This document shows, piece by piece, positions 41,812 through 50,061 of a DNA stretch of 64,000 bases. The stretch covers positions 62,001-126,000 of the forward strand of contig NZ_QEKW01000013.1 in assembly GCF_003096675.1 (NCBI RefSeq), read 5' to 3'. The position numbers were made by a program, and so were the translations under genes. This DNA comes from Actinomycetospora cinnamomea. GTDB taxonomy: Bacteria; Actinomycetota; Actinomycetes; Mycobacteriales; Pseudonocardiaceae. Within the stretch, counting starts at the first letter, position 1; each line of letters opens with the position of its first letter. The notes beneath the pieces are model-generated. The model did not search any database. It was not told the DNA's origin and saw only the letters and a program-made list of their open reading frames with translations.

Positions 41812-42510
41812 TCAGGGATGGGGCTCGGGGAGCTCGCCGCCGGCGTGCGCCCTGTGGCGCCCGTGCGCGCCGGCGTGCCGGTGCGGGGGCTCCGGGGGCT
41901 CGGCGAGCACGACCGGTACGGGCGAGTGTCTGCTGACCTGGTGCGCCACGTTCCCGAGCAGGTGCACCGTGCGGCCCGCACCGTGCCGGCCCAGCACGAT
42001 GACGGCGGTGCCGTGCGCGGCGGCCACCGTCTCGATGGCCCGGGCGGGCTGGCCGCAGACGATCTCGGTCGCCACGCGCTCGGCACCGTCGGGTCCGAAC
42101 CAGGTGGCGCGGTCGGCGAGCACCGCCCGGGCGCGCGCCCGGGTGTCGTCGTCGTCAGGGCGGTCCGCGGTGTCCGGGTCGAGGACCGTGACGAGGACGA
42201 CGCGCGTGCGGGCCGGGTCGAACAGCTGGGCGGCCAGACGCACGGCGCGGTCGGAGCCGGCCGAGCCGTCGACGCCGACGACGATCGCGGTGTCCCCGGC
42301 ACCCGGCTCCTCGCCGACGGTCTCGACCACGGCCACCGAGCGGTCCGCCCGCTCGGCGGCCATCGGGATGAACAGCGGGCCGAGGACGGCGCCGATCACG
42401 TACCAGCGCCAGTCGCGGTATCCCTGGCGGCCGAGGAGGACGAGCGCGGCGAGCACGCCCGCGGCGACCCAGACGGTGACGGCGAGGGCGGCGAAGATCT
42501 GCACGCTCAC
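41812..42510 (-). CDS. Membrane-anchored universal stress protein
   Basis: 232 residues. One or two hydrophobic segments at about 5-27 and 36-52 anchor the protein; a USP domain follows from about 73 (TAIVVGVDGSAGSDRAVRLA ... VIVLGRHGAGRTVHLLGNVAHQ). The glycine loop has eight rather than nine residues before the last glycine and Asn instead of Ser, so nucleotide binding is uncertain. The C-terminus is His-rich. GTG at 42508-42510 with GGGGAG. Divergent from the AhpD-like gene. Confidence 0.83.
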   Translation of the reverse strand: MSVQIFAALAVTVWVAAGVLAALVLLGRQGYRDWRWYVIGAVLGPLFIPMAAERADRSVAVVETVGEEPGAGDTAIVVGVDGSAGSDRAVRLAAQLFDPARTRVVLVTVLDPDTADRPDDDDTRARARAVLADRATWFGPDGAERVATEIVCGQPARAIETVAAAHGTAVIVLGRHGAGRTVHLLGNVAHQVSRHSPVPVVLAEPPEPPHRHAGAHGRHRAHAGGELPEPHP

Positions 42511-42586
42511 GGGGTGCTCCCCACCAACGGTGGGTCGGACGCGGTCATGGGGTGACCGTGCCGCGTCGGGCGGCGGGCGCGAGAGA

Positions 42587-42619
42587 GGCGTTCGGCCGGG
42601 AACCCGTGGCCCGAACGCC
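42587..42619. promoter_or_regulatory. Inverted repeat in divergent region
   Basis: GGCGTTCGG and CCGAACGCC form nine-base arms around a 15-base centre, between the USP (42510) and AhpD-like (42658) genes. The location suits an operator; it ends 39 bases before the AhpD-like start. Confidence 0.4.
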
Positions 42620-42657
42620 CCTGCTCGCCCGGGATGCCGCCGCCGCACGGTGCCCCC

Positions 42658-43071
42658 ATGCGCAGCGCCCTGGACATCGCGAACGACTGGCACACCCCGT
42701 CGGACGAGCCGCCGCACGTCCGGCACGCGGACGAGGACCTCCGCACCCAGGGCCGCGCGCTGCGTCGCGCGATCCCCGAGGTGTACCGCGGGTTCGCGGG
42801 GCTGCGTGACGCCGCCCTCGCGCCCGGGGCCCTCGACGCGCGGACCAAGGAACTCATCGCCCTGGCGCTGGCGGTCGCCGAGTCGTGCGACGGCTGCATG
42901 GCCGCCCACGCGGACGGCGCCGCCCGTCAGGGCGCGTCCGAGGACGAGGTGGCCGAGGCCCTGGGGGTCACGGTGATGATGGGCGGCGGGCCGGCGATCT
43001 CCTCCGCCCCCCGGGCGTTCGCCGCCTTCCGGGACGCGCGGGGACGCCGTGAGGCCGACACCGAACGCTGA
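42658..43071 (+). CDS. AhpD-like/carboxymuconolactone decarboxylase family protein
   Basis: 137 residues. ELIALALAVAESCDGCMAAHADGA carries the CxxC plus histidine active site of AhpD-type peroxidase partners. The CxxC would cycle redox for peroxide removal. The ATG at 42658 lacks a clear ribosome site; an in-frame ATG at 42634 is an alternative. It ends 37 bases upstream of the GntR gene. Family is secure, substrate not. Confidence 0.85.
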   Translation: MRSALDIANDWHTPSDEPPHVRHADEDLRTQGRALRRAIPEVYRGFAGLRDAALAPGALDARTKELIALALAVAESCDGCMAAHADGAARQGASEDEVAEALGVTVMMGGGPAISSAPRAFAAFRDARGRREADTER

Positions 43072-43087
43072 CGCACCGGTGCGCCAA

Positions 43088-43097
43088 TGTCTCGACG
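43088..43097. promoter_or_regulatory. Sulfur-island element, copy 1 (one mismatch)
   Basis: TGTCTCGACG, followed by TTAGG, matches TGT-N4-ACA in five of six fixed bases. It lies 11 bases before the GntR start, which looks leaderless, so it could be an autoregulatory site overlapping the -10. Confidence 0.45.
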
Positions 43098-43107
43098 TTA
43101 GGCTGGG

Positions 43108-43920
43108 GTGGTGCCGAAACGCGCCGTCGACCGCCAGAGTCCCGTCCCCCTGTGGTCCCAGGTCCAGGACGATCTGCGCCGGCGCCTGTCCGAGGGAGAG
43201 TTCGACACCGTCTTCCCCGGCGAGAACGCGCTCGTCACCGACTACGACGTCAGCCGCAACACGGTGCGCGAGGCGTTGCGGGGGCTGCGCGCCGAGGGCC
43301 TCGTCACGGCCGAGCGGGGACGTGCCCCGAGGGTGCGGCGCGCGGAGATCGAGCAGCCCGTCGGCACGCTCTACAGCCTGTTCGCCTCCGTCGAGGCCGC
43401 GGGCCTGACGCAGCGCTCCGACGTGCGGGTGCTCGACGTGCGGGCCGACGGCGTGGTGGCGGCCCACCTCGGGCTCGAGGAGTCGACCCCGCTCGTGCAC
43501 CTCGAGCGCCTGCGCCGGGCCGGCGACGCGCCGCTCGCCGTGGACCGTGTCTGGCTGCCCGCCACGGTCGCCGCTCCCCTGCTCGATGCCGACTTCACCC
43601 ACACCTCGCTCTACACCGAGCTCGCCGCACGCACCGGCACGCGGCTGGAGTCCGGGCACGAGCGCATCAGCGCCCAGGTCCCGACGGAGGGCGAACGGAA
43701 GCTGCTCGAGTGTGGCGAGGACGTCGCGGTCTTCGTCATCGAGCGCACCGGCATCGCCCAGGGACGACCACTCGAGTGGCGCCAGACGATCGTGCGCGGC
43801 GACCGTTTCGCCTTCGACGCCCGGTTCTCGGCGCGCGGTCTCCATCTCGCCGTCGCCCCACCCGCCCCGCCACCGTCGCCCCCGCCCGCCCCGGTGATGC
43901 CCACGGCCGCCGGGACCTGA
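43108..43920 (+). CDS. GntR-family regulator with UTRA domain (HutC type)
   Basis: 270 residues. The N-terminal winged helix at about 12-75 (PLWSQVQDDLRRRLSEGEF, YDVSRNTVREALRGLRAEGLV) precedes a UTRA ligand-binding domain at about 95-240 (LVHLERLRRAGDAPLAVDRVWLP, LEWRQTIVRGDRF). A Pro-rich tail ends it. GntR/HutC proteins bind GT...AC palindromes, and TGT-N4-ACA elements precede it and the sulfur genes that follow, making it the best local candidate for their regulator. The GTG at 43108 (or 43111) has no ribosome site. The ligand is unknown. Confidence 0.9.
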   Translation: MVPKRAVDRQSPVPLWSQVQDDLRRRLSEGEFDTVFPGENALVTDYDVSRNTVREALRGLRAEGLVTAERGRAPRVRRAEIEQPVGTLYSLFASVEAAGLTQRSDVRVLDVRADGVVAAHLGLEESTPLVHLERLRRAGDAPLAVDRVWLPATVAAPLLDADFTHTSLYTELAARTGTRLESGHERISAQVPTEGERKLLECGEDVAVFVIERTGIAQGRPLEWRQTIVRGDRFAFDARFSARGLHLAVAPPAPPPSPPPAPVMPTAAGT

Positions 43921-44002
43921 GTCCCGGGAGGTCCGGACCTTCGACCCCGAGGGTGAGGACTTCCGGCGGGACGGGACCGACCCGGGCCGGTGTTCCCTCA
44001 GA

Positions 44003-44014
44003 TGTCAGTACATT
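44003..44014 (+). promoter_or_regulatory. Sulfur-island element, copy 2, overlapping a -10
   Basis: TGTCAGTACATT contains TGT-N4-ACA and ends in TACATT, a good -10 (TANNNT), 22 bases before the CstB-like start at 44036. A near DosR-like sequence (43934-43947, one mismatch) lies further upstream. Confidence 0.55.
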
Positions 44015-44035
44015 TCCTGCCGCTGAGGAGACGCC

Positions 44036-45418
44036 GTGTTCTTCGCCCAGTACTACCTCGACTGCCTCTCCCAGGCCTCGTACATGATCGGGGACGAGAC
44101 CACCGGACAGGCGGTCGTCGTCGACCCCCGCCGCGACGTGGCCGAGTACCTCGCGGACGCCCGGCACCACGACCTCACGATCGTGGGCGTGATCGACACG
44201 CACTTCCACGCCGACTTCCTCGCGGGACACCTCGAGCTCGCGCGCGCCACGGGCGCCTGGATCGGCTTCGGGCGACGTGCCGAGGCCGACTACGAGATCC
44301 GCCACTTCGCCGACGGGGACCGCATCCCGCTGGGGGAGGTCGAGCTCAAGGTGCTCGAGACGCCCGGCCACACCCCGGAGTCGATCAGCGTGCTGGTCCG
44401 CGAGCACGCCGGTGACGCCGTCCCCTACGGCGTCCTCACGGGCGACGCCCTGTTCATCGGCGACGTCGGCCGCCCGGATCTGCTCGCCTCGATCGGCTGG
44501 ACGAGCGAGGACCTCGGGCGGATGCTGCACGCCTCGATCACCCGTCTGATGACCCTGCCCGACGACGTGCGGGTCTTCCCCGCCCACGGCGCCGGCTCGG
44601 CGTGCGGGAAGAACCTGTCCACCGAGCGTTGGTCGACGATCGGCGCGCAGCGGGCCACGAACTACGCCTGCCAGCCGATGAGCGACGAGCAGTTCCTGGC
44701 CCTCGTCACCGCCGACCAGCCCGCGGCGCCCGCCTACTTCCTGCACGACGCCGTGCTCAACCGGCGCGAGCACCCCGTCCTCGACACCTCCGCGGCCCCG
44801 ATGCCGCTGGAGCTCGAGGAGGTGCTGGAGCGCCGGCGGGCGGGAGCGGTGATCCTCGACGCCCGCGAGCCCGCCGAGTTCGCGGCGGGCCATCTGGCCG
44901 GCTCGCTCAACGTGCCCGCCGACGGGCGCTTCGCCGAGACCGCCGGCTCGGTCGTCCGGCCCGACGAGGAGATCGTCGTGGTCGCCCCGCAGGACCGCGA
45001 GGAGGAGATCGTCATCCGTCTCGCCCGCATCGGGTTCGACCGCGTCACGGGCTACCTGCGCGAGCCCGAGGGCGCGTTCCTCGCCGCCGGCGACGAGGTC
45101 CGCCCGGCGAGCCGGCTGACCACCGCAGAGCTCGCCCGGGCGCTGGACTCGGAGACCCCGCCGACCGTGCTCGACGTGCGCAACCCCGGCGAGACCGCGG
45201 TCGGGGGCACCGTGCCGGGCGCCCTCACCATCCCGCTGGCCGCCCTGCCCGCCCGTCTCGACGAGGTCCCCACCGATCGCCCGGTCGTGGCGTACTGCGC
45301 GGGCGGCTACCGCTCGAGCGTCGCGGCGAGCCTGCTGCGGCGGGCCGGCCACGCCGACGTCTCCGACCTGCTCGGCGGCTACGGCGCGTGGACGCTGCTC
45401 ACCCCGCAGCCGGCCTGA
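44036..45418 (+). CDS. cstB: CstB-like persulfide dioxygenase-sulfurtransferase
   Basis: 460 residues. An ETHE1-like metallo-beta-lactamase domain (1-240) has the iron site THFHAD (H56, H58, D60) with H65. Two rhodanese-like domains follow: one at about 255-355 lacking the cysteine, one at about 365-458 with the active loop CAGGYR (C421). This order, dioxygenase then inactive then active rhodanese, is that of CstB, which turns persulfides into sulfite and thiosulfate. GTG at 44036 with GAGGAG. Convergent with sqr, separated by a 24-base-stem hairpin. Confidence 0.9.
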   Translation: MFFAQYYLDCLSQASYMIGDETTGQAVVVDPRRDVAEYLADARHHDLTIVGVIDTHFHADFLAGHLELARATGAWIGFGRRAEADYEIRHFADGDRIPLGEVELKVLETPGHTPESISVLVREHAGDAVPYGVLTGDALFIGDVGRPDLLASIGWTSEDLGRMLHASITRLMTLPDDVRVFPAHGAGSACGKNLSTERWSTIGAQRATNYACQPMSDEQFLALVTADQPAAPAYFLHDAVLNRREHPVLDTSAAPMPLELEEVLERRRAGAVILDAREPAEFAAGHLAGSLNVPADGRFAETAGSVVRPDEEIVVVAPQDREEEIVIRLARIGFDRVTGYLREPEGAFLAAGDEVRPASRLTTAELARALDSETPPTVLDVRNPGETAVGGTVPGALTIPLAALPARLDEVPTDRPVVAYCAGGYRSSVAASLLRRAGHADVSDLLGGYGAWTLLTPQPA

Positions 45419-45437
45419 TCCCCCGGGTGCGCCTCCG

Positions 45438-45489
45438 GCGCTCGTGAGCAGGAAGAAGTGCTCCGGCACTTCTTCCTGCTCACGAGCGC
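45438..45489. terminator. Bidirectional terminator hairpin with 24-base perfect stem
   Basis: GCGCTCGTGAGCAGGAAGAA continues to a 24-base arm (45438-45461) that pairs perfectly with 45466-45489 across a TCCG loop. It lies between the convergent CstB-like and SQR genes. No U-tract follows; the very long stem suggests strong bidirectional termination. Confidence 0.85.
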
Positions 45490-45507
45490 GTCAGCGCACC
45501 CCCTCAG

Positions 45508-46704
<1,197 letters not shown>

Positions 46705-46723
46705 GGGTGGCCCTCCTCACATA

Positions 46724-46733
46724 TGTAGGGACA
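46724..46733 (-). promoter_or_regulatory. Sulfur-island element, copy 3, at sqr promoter
   Basis: On the minus strand TGTCCCTACATA, holding a perfect TGT-N4-ACA. A possible -10, TATGTT, lies at 46738-46743, so the element would cover the transcription start, 20 bases before the sqr ATG. Confidence 0.55.
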
Positions 46734-46888
46734 GCCCAACATAAGAGGCACCCCTCGCACGGGCAAGGACGGGCCCGACCGACATCGGTGGGTCCTTGGA
46801 CCCTTGTCGCGGGCGCCCACCTGTACCAACCTCTGCGTCCGCTCCGGGCATCTCGCGGGCGGAGGGGGTCGGGGTGAGGAGAACGCGC

Positions 46889-48409
46889 GTGACCGCCTGG
46901 CGCCGCACCGTGCTGCGGGACGTGGTGGCCGGGCTGAGCGTGGCGATGGTCGGCATCCCGCAGTCGTTGGCGTACGCCGAGCTCGCCGGGATGCCGCCCG
47001 TCGTCGGCCTCTACGCGGGCGCGCTGCCGCCCCTCGTGGCCGCGGTGTTCGCCTCCTCGCCGTACCTGCAGACCGGTCCGGTGGCGGTGACGGCCCTGCT
47101 CACGTTCGGAGCGCTGAGCACCGTCGCCGTGCCCGGCAGTCCGGAGTACGTCGGGCTCGGCCTCGCCCTGGCGCTGCTCGTCGGCGCGGTGCGGGTGCTG
47201 CTCGGGCTCCTGCGCGCCGGATGGCTGGCCTACCTCATGTCGCAGCCGATGTTGCTGGGGTTCGTCCCCGCGGCGGCGCTGCTGATCGCCGGCTCGCAGC
47301 TGCCCAGAGCGCTGGGAGTGACGGCGCCGGCACCGTTCGGCAACGAGATCCTCGACGCCGGCTGGGCCCTGGCGGGACCCGACCGGTGGGCGGTCGCCGC
47401 GGTCGTGGCGTCGCTCGTCACGGCGGCGATCGTGCTGGGCGGGCGCCGCCTGCACGCCCTGTTCCCGGGCGTCCTGGTCGCGGTCGTCGCCGGGGTCGCG
47501 GTCTCCGCGGCCGGCCTCTACCCCGGGGCCACCGTCGCCTCCATCCCCACCGGGTTGCCGCCGTTCACGCTCACCGCGATCCCGTGGTCGTCGCTGCCGG
47601 CGCTGGCCCTGTCCGGGGTGCTCATCGCGCTGGTCGGCTTCACCGAGGCCGCGTCGATCTCGCGGCGCTTCGCCGCCGAGGAACGCACCCGCTGGAGCGC
47701 CGACCGGGAGTTCGTCAGCCAGGGCGCGGCGAACCTGACCGCCGCCGCGTTCGGCGGCATGCCGTGCGGCGGGTCCTTCTCGCGCAGCTCGGTCAACCGC
47801 ATGTCCGGGGCCGCCACGCGGCTCTCGGGCGGTGTCACCGGCCTGGCGGTCCTCGCCTTCCTGCCGGTCGCCTCGGTGCTGGAGCCCCTCCCCACGGCCG
47901 TGCTCGGGACGATCGTCGTGGTCGCGGTGGTCAACCTGATGCGGTTCGGGCCGTTGCTGGCGCTCTGGCGTGTCTCGGTCCCGCAGGCGATCGTCGCCTG
48001 GGGCACCTTCCTCGCCACGATCCTGCTCGCGCCACGGGTCGACCTCGGCGTCCTCGTGGGGATCGGGCTCTCGCTGCTGGTGTTCCTCGCACGGATGCTG
48101 CGGCTCGACGTCGACACCCACGTCGAGGACGGCGTGATCACGTTCCGGCCGCGTGGCGTGCTCTGGTTCGGCACCGCCCAGGAGCTGGACACGGCCCTGC
48201 TCGACGCGCTCGCCGAGCACACCGACGCCACGGCGCTGGTGATCGACCTCGAGCGCCTCGGCCGGATCGACACGACGGGGGCGCTCGTCCTGCGCTCGGT
48301 GCTGGACCAGGCGCGCGCGGCCGGTCTGACCGCCGAGGCCCGCGGCATCCCGCCGCAGTCGGAGGACCTCACCCGGCGTGTCCTGACCTCGCGGAGCTCG
48401 CTGTCGTGA
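46889..48409 (+). CDS. SulP-family anion transporter with STAS domain
   Basis: 506 residues. About 11 TM helices from residue 10 to 420, with the SulP signature region VVAGLSVAMVGIPQSLAYAELAGMPPVVGLYAG; a C-terminal STAS domain follows (about 425-505, LVIDLERLGRIDTTGALVL). It would move sulfate or a related anion across the membrane. I chose the GTG at 46889 with GAGGAG seven bases upstream; GTG at 46874 is an alternative. Divergent from sqr and 84 bases upstream of the ferredoxin-NrfD gene. Direction (import or sulfate release) unknown. Confidence 0.88.
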   Translation: MTAWRRTVLRDVVAGLSVAMVGIPQSLAYAELAGMPPVVGLYAGALPPLVAAVFASSPYLQTGPVAVTALLTFGALSTVAVPGSPEYVGLGLALALLVGAVRVLLGLLRAGWLAYLMSQPMLLGFVPAAALLIAGSQLPRALGVTAPAPFGNEILDAGWALAGPDRWAVAAVVASLVTAAIVLGGRRLHALFPGVLVAVVAGVAVSAAGLYPGATVASIPTGLPPFTLTAIPWSSLPALALSGVLIALVGFTEAASISRRFAAEERTRWSADREFVSQGAANLTAAAFGGMPCGGSFSRSSVNRMSGAATRLSGGVTGLAVLAFLPVASVLEPLPTAVLGTIVVVAVVNLMRFGPLLALWRVSVPQAIVAWGTFLATILLAPRVDLGVLVGIGLSLLVFLARMLRLDVDTHVEDGVITFRPRGVLWFGTAQELDTALLDALAEHTDATALVIDLERLGRIDTTGALVLRSVLDQARAAGLTAEARGIPPQSEDLTRRVLTSRSSLS

Positions 48410-48429
48410 CCCCGGGACCTTCGACTTCT

Positions 48430-48441
48430 TGTCCCAACATT
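48430..48441 (+). promoter_or_regulatory. Sulfur-island element, copy 4
   Basis: TGTCCCAACATT holds TGT-N4-ACA. Followed by GGTACCCATG, it aligns base for base with the site at 58345 (TGTCGGTATGTT-GGTACCTATG), giving the same 19-base distance to an ATG. Confidence 0.6.
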
Positions 48442-48493
48442 GGTACCCATGTCACACTCCGGCTCCCAGGGCCGTCGAGGAGGGGGGCGTCCT

Positions 48494-50032
48494 GTGCGCT
48501 ACGGATTCGCGATCGACCAGACCACGTGCATCGGCTGCCATGCCTGCACGGTGGCGTGCAAGACCGAGCACCAGGTGCCGGTGGGCCAGTTCCGCACCTG
48601 GGTCAAGTACGTCGACCAGGGCACGTTCCCGAACAGCACCCGCGACTTCGGGGTGATGCGCTGCAACCACTGCACCGACGCCCCCTGCGTGACGATCTGT
48701 CCGACGCAGGCGCTCTTCCAGCGCGACGACGGCATCATCGACTTCGACCGGGACCGCTGCATCGGCTGCAAGAGCTGCATGCAGGGGTGCCCGTACGACG
48801 CGATCTACATCGACGAGGAGACGCACACCGCGGCCAAGTGCAACTTCTGCGCCCACCGCATCGACGACGACCTCGAGCCGGCGTGCGTCGTGGTATGCCC
48901 GACGCACTCGATCTGGGTGGGCGACCTGGACGACCCCTCGAGCGGCATCTCGCGCCTGGTCAGCTCCCGCCCGACCCAGGTCCGCTCCCCCGAGCAGAAC
49001 ACCGGCCCCAACGTGTTCTACCTCGGCGCCGAGCGTGCGGTGCTCGACCCGCTGGCCGCGCCGGCCGACTCCGGCTACATCTACTCGCGCCCGGACCGCC
49101 ACCGCGCCGACGTCGCGCGGGACATGGCGACCGACCCGGTGACGAAGGCCCGCACCACGCTGAACACCGCCCATCCCCGGCCCTGGGGCTGGCGGGTCAC
49201 CACCTACCTCTGGGCCAAGGGCGTCGGCGGGGGCGCGGTGCTGCTCGCCGCGCTGGCCCTGCTCCTCGGCGTGGACCTCGGCGTGCTCACCACGCTGGTC
49301 GCACCGGCGCTGGGCGTCCTGGGCACCGCGGTGACCGGCGGGCTCCTGGTCTGGGATCTCAAGCGCCCCGACCGCTTCTGGTACATCCTCACGAAGTCGA
49401 ACCCCCGCTCCTGGCTGGTGCTCGGCGCGTACGCGCTGGCCGCCTTCGCGGCGGTGTCGGGGGTGTGGCTGCTCTACGGCATCGCCCTCGAGACCGGGTT
49501 GCTCGCGGCGAGCCCGGTGGTCTGGACCGTGCTCGCGGTCCTCGGGATCCCGACCGGGCTGATGGTCGCGGGCTACACCGCGTTCCTCTTCGGCCAGGCC
49601 GAGGGCCGCGACCTGTGGCAGTCCCCCCTGCTGTTCTGGCACCTCGTGGTCCAGGCCGTCATGGTCGGCGCCGGCGCGCTGGCCGTCGCCGCGCTCGTCG
49701 CCGGCACGGACGCGGCCGGCGCGGCCCTGATCGTGCGCGCGCTGGTCGTCGCCACCGTCGTGCACGTGGCGATGCTGCTCGTCGAGTACCTCGGCCGGCA
49801 CGCCACGAGGGCCGCCGCCACCGCGGCACACCTGGTGACCCACGGCCGCTACGCGCGGCTGTTCTGGACCGCCGGCGTCGCCCTCGCGCTGCTCGCCGCC
49901 CTCGTCGCCCTCCCGGCCTGGGGCGGCGGGATGCTCGCACTCGCCGCCCTCGCCGGCCTGGCCGTCCAGGTGGCACTGCTGGCCTACGAATCCGTGTTCG
50001 TCCGCGCCGGTCAGGACCTCCCCCTGTCCTGA
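48494..50032 (+). CDS. Ferredoxin-NrfD fusion: electron-transfer and membrane anchor subunit (SoeBC-like)
   Basis: 512 residues. The first 230 form a four-cluster ferredoxin of the DmsB/SoeB type: CIGCHACTVACK, CNHCTDAPCVTICP, CIGCKSCMQGCPY, CNFCAHRI...CVVVCP. From about 235 there are eight or so TM helices of the NrfD type (KRPDRFWYILTKSNPRSW is characteristic). The two subunits are normally separate. It would pass electrons between the molybdenum subunit and the quinone pool. I chose GTG 48494 (GAGGAGG upstream); an in-frame ATG at 48449 exactly follows the promoter element and could start a leaderless form. Confidence 0.88.
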   Translation: MRYGFAIDQTTCIGCHACTVACKTEHQVPVGQFRTWVKYVDQGTFPNSTRDFGVMRCNHCTDAPCVTICPTQALFQRDDGIIDFDRDRCIGCKSCMQGCPYDAIYIDEETHTAAKCNFCAHRIDDDLEPACVVVCPTHSIWVGDLDDPSSGISRLVSSRPTQVRSPEQNTGPNVFYLGAERAVLDPLAAPADSGYIYSRPDRHRADVARDMATDPVTKARTTLNTAHPRPWGWRVTTYLWAKGVGGGAVLLAALALLLGVDLGVLTTLVAPALGVLGTAVTGGLLVWDLKRPDRFWYILTKSNPRSWLVLGAYALAAFAAVSGVWLLYGIALETGLLAASPVVWTVLAVLGIPTGLMVAGYTAFLFGQAEGRDLWQSPLLFWHLVVQAVMVGAGALAVAALVAGTDAAGAALIVRALVVATVVHVAMLLVEYLGRHATRAAATAAHLVTHGRYARLFWTAGVALALLAALVALPAWGGGMLALAALAGLAVQVALLAYESVFVRAGQDLPLS

Positions 50033-50061
50033 CCCCTGTCCCGACCACACCGGGAGAAGCG

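Noticed and set aside
46804-50061. A 2089-codon open frame running from the SulP gene region into the molybdopterin subunit
   Set aside because: Only the part from 50062 matches a protein family; the upstream part is an out-of-frame shadow of SulP and the ferredoxin-NrfD gene.
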